Shown: in pieces, positions 1-5,155 of the stretch
Position numbering within the stretch: the first letter of the stretch is position 1
Layout: each line of letters opens with the position of its first letter
Assembly: GCA_903927775.1 (NCBI GenBank)
Contig: CAIYOE010000107.1
Span: forward strand, 1-5,155
Direction of reading: 5' to 3'
DNA: 5,155 nt
Source of the DNA: an uncultured Micrococcales bacterium
Lineage (GTDB): Bacteria; Actinomycetota; Actinomycetes; Actinomycetales; Microbacteriaceae
Position numbers and translations under genes: made by a program
The notes under the pieces: model-generated
Told to the model about the DNA's origin: nothing
The model's database searches: none
Seen by the model: the letters and a program-made list of their open reading frames with translations, nothing else

Positions 1-9
1 CAACCTGTT

Positions 10-52
10 AGTGCGGTTGCAGTCCAATAGGATTGCAACCGCACTTCTCTTT
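10..52 (+). terminator. Strong intrinsic terminator of an upstream unit
   Basis: An almost perfect inverted repeat pairs bases 10-25 with 30-45: eleven perfect pairs between 11-21 and 34-44, one G-T wobble (22/33), three more pairs, and an outer A-T pair, closing on a four-base AATA loop. It is followed on the + strand by a T-rich stretch (45-52, TTCTCTTT). The minus-strand side has no comparable T-rich tail, so it most likely ends a + strand gene lying left of the window. It separates that gene from the pilus genes. Confidence 0.85.
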
Positions 53-68
53 AACGAAACAAACCTTT

Positions 69-74
69 GAGGGG
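69..74 (+). promoter_or_regulatory. Ribosome binding site of the prepilin peptidase gene
   Basis: GAGGGG lies eight bases before the TTG at 83 and is the main support for that rare start codon. A second purine patch, AGGA at 77-80, is only two bases from the TTG and is probably too close to act alone. Confidence 0.6.
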
Positions 75-82
75 CCAGGATT

Positions 83-901
83 TTGGACACCGAACAATTA
101 ACCGCTTTCGGAAACATTCTGACTTGGGTAACCCTGCTGATTCTGGGGGCGTGCTTTGGCTCTTTCGCCACGGTACTGGAGTCCCGAGTCCCCGATGGGA
201 AGTCGATCGTTAGCCCTGGATCTCAGTGCCCAAACTGTCACCGCGAACTCCGCTGGAACGAGAACATCCCCATCGTTGGCTATTTTCTCCTGGGTGGAAA
301 ATGCAAAGGCTGCGGGCTAAAAATCAGCAGTAAGTACCCGCTGATTGAAGTAACTACTGCGCTTCTGTTTTTGGCTTCTTTCACACCCGGCCCGGCCGCG
401 CAACTTGGCATGCCCCACCTGGCAACCGCCGCAATCGCGATTGTCACGGTTCCGCTTTTCCTCATCGACATAAAGCTGTATCGCCTGCCCAACCTGCTCA
501 CCTACAGCGCGGCCATCGCTGCCACCATTTTTGCCCTGAGTCAGGCCTTCATCACCGGCGACTGGGGAATGTTTCTCACATCGATGCTCTGCGGTTTGAT
601 CCCGGCGGCCCTACTTTTCCTCATCGCTGTTTTCAGCAAAAATGGCATGGGCCTGGGAGACGTAAAACTGGTGGTGAGCCTTGGCATCGCGGCAGGAATG
701 TTTGGCCCCCGCGCCGCAATCGCCACTTTCGTCGTGGCCTTTTTGATTGGCGGGCTCTATTCGCTAGGCATTTTGATTACCAAAAAAGGCAACTCCAAGA
801 GCGCCATCCCTTTCGGCCCGTTTCTGCTTGCCGGCTTCTGGATTTCCTTCCTGGGTGGCGATTTTCTTCAAAATGTAGTGCTATCACCCTGGTCCTTTTA
901 G
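83..901 (+). CDS. pilD: Prepilin peptidase / N-methyltransferase (A24 family)
   Basis: This is an integral membrane aspartic protease that cuts the short basic leader of prepilins on the cytoplasmic side and usually methylates the new N-terminus. The 272-residue length is normal for the full two-domain form. The N-terminal part has the family motif GACFGSFATVLESRVP (22-37), followed by a CPNC (49-52) and CKGC (74-77) pair typical of the zinc-binding methyltransferase loop. The two catalytic aspartates are visible as Asp129 in FLIDIKLYRLPN and Asp193 in GMGLGDVKL, the GxGD signature. IPFGPFLLAG (242-251) is the conserved C-terminal motif. Several hydrophobic membrane segments fill residues 14-30 and 87-262. 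The start is TTG, supported by GAGGGG eight bases upstream and by the position of the first membrane segment; no ATG is available before the conserved motif. Its likely substrate is the prepilin encoded from 3712. Codon choice differs from pilB and pilC: none of its five Arg codons is CGT. A type II secretion peptidase (GspO) would look the same. Confidence 0.95.
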   Translation: MDTEQLTAFGNILTWVTLLILGACFGSFATVLESRVPDGKSIVSPGSQCPNCHRELRWNENIPIVGYFLLGGKCKGCGLKISSKYPLIEVTTALLFLASFTPGPAAQLGMPHLATAAIAIVTVPLFLIDIKLYRLPNLLTYSAAIAATIFALSQAFITGDWGMFLTSMLCGLIPAALLFLIAVFSKNGMGLGDVKLVVSLGIAAGMFGPRAAIATFVVAFLIGGLYSLGILITKKGNSKSAIPFGPFLLAGFWISFLGGDFLQNVVLSPWSF

Positions 902-926
902 GGCCGAAAAAAAATGTAGTGCTATC
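870..926 (+). repeat. Pair of 16-base direct repeats, 41 bases apart
   Basis: The sequence AAAATGTAGTGCTATC occurs at 870-885, inside the last codons of pilD, and again at 911-926 in the pilD-pilB gap. Both copies are followed by a C-rich ACCCT or CCCCT. The centre-to-centre distance of 41 bases is close to four helical turns. The copies could be paired binding sites for a regulator of pilB or the relic of a small tandem duplication; the sequence alone does not decide. Confidence 0.6.
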
Positions 927-943
927 CCCTCGATGGCCCTGAA
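897..943 (+). other. Possible stem-loop in the pilD-pilB gap
   Basis: Bases 897-906 can pair with 934-943 in ten steps, two or more of which are G-T wobbles, around a perfect AGGGCC/GGCCCT core. The 27-base loop begins with eight A and contains the second copy of the direct repeat. No T-run follows, so it does not look like an intrinsic terminator. It may be an mRNA processing or leader structure, or chance. Two short copies of GCCCTGA (936-942 and 944-950) overlap its right arm. I could not place a convincing promoter in the gap. Confidence 0.3.
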
Positions 944-969
944 GCCCTGATATCACCGTGTTTCCATTG

Positions 970-989
970 CCTAGTCAGTTCAAACTAGG
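970..989 (+). other. Small hairpin just ahead of the pilB ribosome binding site
   Basis: CCTAGT (970-975) and ACTAGG (984-989) form a perfect six-base inverted repeat with an eight-base loop, ending one base before the Shine-Dalgarno sequence at 991-996. It could affect translation initiation or simply be chance. No T-rich tail follows. Confidence 0.35.
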
Positions 990-990
990 G

Positions 991-996
991 GAAGGA
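991..996 (+). promoter_or_regulatory. Ribosome binding site of pilB
   Basis: GAAGGA lies seven bases before the ATG at 1004, in a purine-rich run. It is the best Shine-Dalgarno match in the window and fixes the pilB start. Confidence 0.75.
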
Positions 997-1003
997 AAAC
1001 AGA

Positions 1004-2446
1004 ATGAATATCGTTTCAGATCTGATTCCTGCAGACATGGCCAAGAGCCTGTCCGCATTGGGATTACGCCAGGATGGTGAGGTCCTTGTAGTTGGCCTAC
1101 CAGCCAGCCAAGATGAAGCCACTCGCGAATCCGCACGCGAGCAAATCCAGAACAAACTGGGCACCCAAGTCACCCAGATTCCGGTCGAAGACAACCTTTT
1201 GGTTGAGCTGCTTGATTCCATTTACCGCGATGGCTTCAACAAACCTTTCGACCCAATTGCCACCGCATCTGTAGACAGCGAAGGCCCGATGGCCGACCTT
1301 GTAAACGATGTTTTGGAGCGCGCAGTAAAGCTTCGTGCCAGCGACATCCACGTTGAGCCAACCGAATCGGACCTAGTGGTTCGTGCCCGAGTTGACGGCC
1401 AGCTAGAGACCCTGGTTCGCCTACCAAACAGCGTTTCGTCGCCTTTTATTAGCCGCCTCAAGGTGCTGGCCAAGATCAACATTGTTGAGCGTCGCCGCCC
1501 TCAGGACGGCCAGTTCAGCATCCAGGTTGAAGGTCGTCAGATTGACTGCCGCCTTGCAACCGTCACCACTCTTTATGGCGAGAAAGCCGTTATGCGTCTG
1601 CTTGACACCAAGCGTGGCCTAACCGACCTTGCCGGTCTTGGCCTAGACGACAACAAACTTCGTAAGGTGCGCCGCATGGTGCACGCTCAGCACGGTCTGG
1701 TCATTACCGCAGGACCAACCGGCTCGGGTAAGACCACCACTCTGCACTCGGCTCTTCACGACCTAGACGTTGAGAACCTCAACGTAAGCACCATCGAGGA
1801 TCCGGTGGAGTACATCATGAAGGGCATCAACCACATCCCAGTGGTAGAAGACCTTGGCATTGGCTTTGCTACTCAGTTGCGCGCCCTGCTGCGCCAGGAC
1901 CCAGACGTAATCATGGTTGGGGAGACCCGCGATGCAGAAACCGCACGCATCTCGGTTCAGGCAGCGCTTTCGGGCCGTCTGGTTATCACCTCGCTTCACG
2001 CCACCGACGCCCAGAGCGTTGTTTACCGTATGTTCCAGATGGACATCGAGCCATACCTGGTTGCAGCCGCACTTCGTGGAGTTGTATCGCAGCGTCTGGT
2101 TCGTCGTGTCTGCGACTACTGCGCGGTTGACTACACTGCTTCGGCTGCCGAGCGCCTTATCCTTGCCGACTTCGAACTGCCAAAGAAGGTCACCCTTCGT
2201 CGTGGTTTGGGTTGTGCAGTTTGCCGCGGCTCCGGTTTCCGTTCTCGCGTTGGCGTCTACCAGGTTTTCGAGATCAGCGACAAGATGCGAGAGCTTATCT
2301 CTACTCGTCCGGATCCGACCGACCTTTACCGCATGGCCGAAGAAGAGGGCCTAAAGACCCTCGAACACGAGGCGTACGACCTGGCCCTTCAGGGCAAGAC
2401 CACGATTCAAGAAGCAACCCGATTGGTAACCAAGGATGTTAACTAA
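1004..2446 (+). CDS. pilB: Type IV pilus assembly ATPase PilB (GspE family), short N-terminus
   Basis: This is a cytoplasmic hexameric ATPase that powers pilus extension (or secretion pseudopilus assembly) through the platform protein PilC. Visible motifs run in family order: ASDIHVEP (112-119) at the start of the core N2 domain; Walker A GPTGSGKTTT (237-246); the Asp box TIEDPVEY (263-270); Walker B DPDVIMVGE (299-307); the His box TSLHATDA (329-336); and a zinc-binding tetracysteine, CDYC (370-373) with CAVC (404-407), followed by the usual SGFRSRVGVYQVFEIS stretch. The tetracysteine points to PilB/GspE rather than the retraction ATPase PilT. At 480 residues it is shorter than the roughly 550-570 typical of PilB; the deficit is in the N-terminal domain, with only about 95 residues before the conserved core. 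The ATG has a good ribosome binding site. The 3' end overlaps pilC by 11 bases, which suggests co-translation. It cannot be firmly told from a GspE by sequence alone; the neighbouring prepilin favours a pilus role. Confidence 0.95.
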   Translation: MNIVSDLIPADMAKSLSALGLRQDGEVLVVGLPASQDEATRESAREQIQNKLGTQVTQIPVEDNLLVELLDSIYRDGFNKPFDPIATASVDSEGPMADLVNDVLERAVKLRASDIHVEPTESDLVVRARVDGQLETLVRLPNSVSSPFISRLKVLAKINIVERRRPQDGQFSIQVEGRQIDCRLATVTTLYGEKAVMRLLDTKRGLTDLAGLGLDDNKLRKVRRMVHAQHGLVITAGPTGSGKTTTLHSALHDLDVENLNVSTIEDPVEYIMKGINHIPVVEDLGIGFATQLRALLRQDPDVIMVGETRDAETARISVQAALSGRLVITSLHATDAQSVVYRMFQMDIEPYLVAAALRGVVSQRLVRRVCDYCAVDYTASAAERLILADFELPKKVTLRRGLGCAVCRGSGFRSRVGVYQVFEISDKMRELISTRPDPTDLYRMAEEEGLKTLEHEAYDLALQGKTTIQEATRLVTKDVN

Positions 2447-3710
2447 GCTTCGAGCCGCACTAAACGGCCAAAAGCTTCCCGAGGCTGGAGCGCCAACCGC
2501 ACCCAAAAACTGGCGTGTGGTTGGCACTAGCGCCGACGGCAAGAAGATCAGCACTCAGGTAAAGGCGATTAGTCGCAGCCGTGCTCGTCAGATGGCCATG
2601 GAGCAGGGCATCAAGGTAACCACCATCGGCGAGTACAACGGCATTTTGTCGGTTGAGTTCGGCGAAAAAGTTACCGGCGCTGTTCTACTTCAGGTTACCC
2701 GACAGCTTTCGGCTTTTACCTCGGCCGGAATCCCAATCCTTCAAGCGCTTCAGTTGCTGAGCGAGTCCACCAAGAGCAAGATGATGGCGTCGACTCTGGA
2801 GTCGATGGTAGACGACGTTCGAGATGGCGCAACCCTAGCTAAGGCCGCCGGAGAGCACAAAGCCGTTTTCCCCGAGTACTACGTTGCTATCCTTGGCGCA
2901 GCCGAGCGTACCGGTGACCTTTCGGGTACTTTTGACACTCTGGCTGTCTACCTTGAGCGCGACCTGGCAGCGGCGCGTGCCGTTAAATCAGCGATGTACT
3001 ACCCCGCAGTGCTTTCGCTGCTGGGTGTCACCGCGATCATCGTGCTTTCCACCGTGGTTCTTCCTAAGTTCAAGACGTTCTTTACTTCGCTAGACACCGA
3101 GTTGCCACCGGCAACCGCAACCCTGCTTGCGGTTACCAACTTTGTGGGAGCTTACTGGCCTGCAATCGTTGCGGTTATCGTTTTGTCGGTCGTTGGCGTA
3201 AACGCCTGGCGTCGTACCGATGGCGGACGTCTGGCCACCGACAGTTTCATGCTCAAGCTTCCGGTTTTCGGTTCGATATTCCAACTGGTTGCGCTGGAGC
3301 GTTTTTGCCGAATCCTGGGAAGCCTTAACGACACCGGTGTTCCACTAACCGACGCACTCAAGTTGTCTTCTGAGGTAATGGGAAACCGTGCCTACCAGAT
3401 CGCTGTGGAGAAGACCCGCGATGGCGTTATCGCTGGCCGCGGTCTTGCAGAGCCACTTGCAGACACCAAGATGTTCCCGCAGGAAGCGGTTCAGATTTTC
3501 CGCGTTGGCGAGCAGTCTGGTCTTTTGACTCAGCAGCTCAAGCACGCAGCGGTTTTCTACACCGGCGAGGTCGACTACAAGCTCAAGAATCTAACCGCGC
3601 TAATCGAACCAATCGTTCTTTTGGTCATCGGTGGCGGCACCGGCTTTGTTGCAGTTGCCCTGGTTTCGGCCATGTACGGAATCTACTCATCGCAGAGTCT
3701 GGGTGGCTAG
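2436..3710 (+). CDS. pilC: Type IV pilus platform membrane protein PilC (GspF family)
   Basis: This inner (cytoplasmic) membrane protein forms the platform that PilB acts on to load pilins into the fibre. At 424 residues it is of normal length. A cytoplasmic N-terminal region (about 25-66) resembles the usual PilC start, with a GKK turn and a RARQMAMEQGIKVTTI stretch. Two GspF domains follow, about 86-212 and 284-412, each with its signature: TSAGIPILQAL then GAAERTGDLSGTFDTLA in the first, NDTGVPLTDALKL then FRVGEQSGLLTQQL in the second. Likely membrane segments are about 190-211, 239-257 and 386-412. The ATG lies inside the end of pilB; the only purine patch (AAGG, 2432-2435) touches the ATG, so translation is probably coupled to pilB. 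The codon style matches pilB. It could equally be called GspF if the system proved to be secretory. Confidence 0.94.
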   Translation: MLTKLRAALNGQKLPEAGAPTAPKNWRVVGTSADGKKISTQVKAISRSRARQMAMEQGIKVTTIGEYNGILSVEFGEKVTGAVLLQVTRQLSAFTSAGIPILQALQLLSESTKSKMMASTLESMVDDVRDGATLAKAAGEHKAVFPEYYVAILGAAERTGDLSGTFDTLAVYLERDLAAARAVKSAMYYPAVLSLLGVTAIIVLSTVVLPKFKTFFTSLDTELPPATATLLAVTNFVGAYWPAIVAVIVLSVVGVNAWRRTDGGRLATDSFMLKLPVFGSIFQLVALERFCRILGSLNDTGVPLTDALKLSSEVMGNRAYQIAVEKTRDGVIAGRGLAEPLADTKMFPQEAVQIFRVGEQSGLLTQQLKHAAVFYTGEVDYKLKNLTALIEPIVLLVIGGGTGFVAVALVSAMYGIYSSQSLGG

Positions 3711-3711
3711 A

Positions 3712-5155
3712 TTGAACAGCATCATCAAGCGTCTCAAGGCAAAACAGGAGTCGGGCTCATCGTTGCTCGAGGTAATAATCGCCATCGTCATTCTTGGAGT
3801 GGTTGGTTCATCGCTGCTTGGCGGACTTAACTCTTCTACCCTTACGGTGCGCAAGACCGCTGCGGTTATTTACGCAAGCAACCAGCTTCAGCAGGCTGCC
3901 GACAGCCTAAAACGCGACATCGTATTTTTGGGTTGCGACAAAAACACCCCGGATCCTTACACCAGTCACTTTGGTAAAGAACTAAATATCAATGGCGGAA
4001 CCATCAAGATCATCGCGATTTCCTCGCGGACACTCTATGTGGCAACTGCCAGCCAGACTCTTTACGCACCTTGCTCAACCAGGGCCAATGCCTCCGACGA
4101 CACCCAGATGATTACCCTGCAGTACAGCAGCCCAACCGGCGTTGTGCAGCAGACACAGGTTGTAAAGACCATTTTCGACAACGCAACCGGAACCAGCTTG
4201 GTCACCACCGACTTCCGTATGGTGCCAGCGAACAACGGCGTAGTTGAGGTTGTTGCGGGTTCTTCGGTGACCTTCACCGTGAACGCCACTCAACCAGACC
4301 TGGTAACGCCATTTGTTGGCGACCTCACCTGGGTAGACGCCGGTAGCCCGCTACCAGGCAAGATCACGATCGCAGAATCGCCAAACGCCAATGGTTCATC
4401 GGCTACCGTGACCGTTACAGCAACCACGGCAGCAAACAGCGGTAGCGTTTCGGTTGATTACCGCACCACCATCAAGGCCTTTGACCTGAACACCAACTAC
4501 TGGTCCAAGCTTTCTCCAAACAACCTGACCATTCGCGTTTACCCGGCTCTGACAATCAGCAACACCGATGCCAACCTGACTGCGATGAGCAGCTGCGGCT
4601 GGATCGACTCGGCACAGGGAGCCACGTCATCGGCGTGTGGAACTAAAGATATTCGTGTGACGCTAGCCGGTGGATACGGCGACGAGGCGTTCACCGCCAA
4701 CTCCACGTCCTACGGTCCTTACTCGATCGTGACTTCGGGTTCCGCTAAGCCATCAGGTACCTGCACCACGCGTAGCGCCTGTGTTCGTTTCAACACCGCG
4801 AGCAGCACCACCGGATCGCAGTCGCCAATGAGCTTCTTGGTCACCGGTAGCAAGCTTCAGGGAACAGTTACTCTTGCCGCAAGCTACTCGGCTCTGAGCC
4901 GCCCGACTCTGGACTTTACCAGCGCGCCTACCACCGTAAAGTGTGTGGGCACGGCAACTGGAACCACTTTCCTCAGCAAGTTCCCAACCTCTGAGGGCTC
5001 GGCTTGTTATGTGGATGTCTACAGCCTGCCTGGGACCGGTTCAACTGTCAGCTCCTTGACGGGCATGGCAGCCCCGAGTGGAATCGTTGACAAGACGGTT
5101 TTGACCGGAAGCAACATCTACTCGTCTAGCTACGATGCTGCGACCGATACCTACA
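3712..5155 (+). CDS. Very large prepilin-like protein with beta-rich ectodomain, cut by window edge
   Basis: The frame is open from TTG 3712 to the last base, 481 codons with no stop, so the 3' end is missing. The N-terminus is a class III prepilin signal: a 15-residue leader with K6, R7, K9 and K11, then ESG|SSLLEVIIAIVILGVV, with Gly15 at the cut, Glu20 at mature position +5 and a hydrophobic helix at about 18-41. PilD should process it. Residue 1 of the mature form is Ser rather than the common Phe or Met. The exported part is rich in Ser, Thr, Ala and Val. Residues about 174-280 look like a bacterial Ig-like beta-sandwich (alternating strands such as SSVTFTVNA and SATVTVTATT); this is inference without a profile search. 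Eight cysteines lie in apparent pairs: 75/121, 295/309, 351/357 and 411/432. The TTG start has GGGTGG five bases ahead; GTG 3703 (three residues longer, overlapping pilC) is an alternative. Ordinary major pilins are about 120-200 residues, so a minor or tip pilin with an adhesive module is likely. I do not recognise the specific gene. Confidence 0.85.
   Translation, partial: MNSIIKRLKAKQESGSSLLEVIIAIVILGVVGSSLLGGLNSSTLTVRKTAAVIYASNQLQQAADSLKRDIVFLGCDKNTPDPYTSHFGKELNINGGTIKIIAISSRTLYVATASQTLYAPCSTRANASDDTQMITLQYSSPTGVVQQTQVVKTIFDNATGTSLVTTDFRMVPANNGVVEVVAGSSVTFTVNATQPDLVTPFVGDLTWVDAGSPLPGKITIAESPNANGSSATVTVTATTAANSGSVSVDYRTTIKAFDLNTNYWSKLSPNNLTIRVYPALTISNTDANLTAMSSCGWIDSAQGATSSACGTKDIRVTLAGGYGDEAFTANSTSYGPYSIVTSGSAKPSGTCTTRSACVRFNTASSTTGSQSPMSFLVTGSKLQGTVTLAASYSALSRPTLDFTSAPTTVKCVGTATGTTFLSKFPTSEGSACYVDVYSLPGTGSTVSSLTGMAAPSGIVDKTVLTGSNIYSSSYDAATDTY

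Noticed and set aside
891..914. Intrinsic terminator after pilD
   Set aside because: A short GGTCC/GGGCC stem can form, but it is followed by A rather than T on the + strand, and it competes with the 897-943 pairing.
902..1003. Riboswitch, such as a c-di-GMP type, in the pilB leader
   Set aside because: The leader is short and I could not find a conserved aptamer core or a terminator-antiterminator pair; only simple hairpins are visible.
1097..1482. Minus-strand open frames of about 60-86 codons opposite pilB
   Set aside because: All are antisense to a conserved ATPase, overlap each other in different frames and resemble no protein.
1917..2354. 145-codon open frame on the + strand inside pilB
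   Set aside because: It lies wholly in another frame of a well-supported pilB, shows no recognisable motif, and has no ribosome binding site worth noting; it is a by-product of pilB codon bias.
2423..2433. Palindrome TTGGTAACCAA just before pilC as an operator
   Set aside because: It is short, fully inside the pilB coding end (codons for Leu-Val-Thr-Lys), and has no second copy; chance is the simpler explanation.
1004..2446. Retraction ATPase PilT
   Set aside because: The long N2 region and the CxxC...CxxC zinc motif are features of PilB/GspE and are absent from PilT.
4062..4293. Two minus-strand open frames of 72-75 codons opposite the prepilin gene
   Set aside because: They overlap each other and the continuous prepilin frame, whose signal peptide is clear; no independent support.

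Overview
The window holds the core of a type IV pilus (or closely related type II secretion-like) assembly system, with all genes on the + strand. In order they are a prepilin peptidase (pilD-like, 83-901), an extension ATPase (pilB/gspE-like, 1004-2446), a platform membrane protein (pilC/gspF-like, 2436-3710), and a very large prepilin-like protein (from about 3712) that is still open at the right edge. No RNA genes, insertion sequences, CRISPR arrays or other mobile elements are visible.

The organism is probably a moderate-GC actinobacterium, possibly of the freshwater Microbacteriaceae type. This is inference from codon style (CGT for Arg, CCA/CCG for Pro, AAG for Lys, CTT/CTG for Leu in pilB and pilC), frequent TTG starts and protein style; no taxonomic marker is present. 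A monoderm host would fit the absence of secretin or alignment-complex genes here, but the window is too short to prove they are absent from the genome.

Layout: bases 1-82 contain a strong intrinsic terminator that closes an upstream unit, then a Shine-Dalgarno sequence for pilD. pilD ends at 901. The 102-base gap before pilB carries the second copy of a 16-base direct repeat whose first copy lies inside the end of pilD, two possible hairpins and the pilB ribosome binding site. pilB and pilC overlap by 11 bases. The prepilin gene follows pilC with a one-base gap if it starts at TTG 3712, or overlaps it if it starts at GTG 3703. pilB, pilC and the prepilin gene therefore look like one operon, with pilD either in it or in its own unit just upstream.

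How they work together, from family knowledge: PilD cleaves the prepilin leader after a Gly and methylates the new N-terminus; PilB hydrolyses ATP in the cytoplasm; PilC in the membrane couples that motion to extraction of pilins into the fibre. The last gene encodes a likely PilD substrate. It is far longer than an ordinary pilin (at least 481 residues), with a Ser/Thr-rich, beta-rich, cysteine-paired exported part, which suggests a minor or tip pilin carrying an adhesive or binding module. That gene is the most interesting item. No typical short major pilin and no retraction ATPase (pilT) lies in the window.
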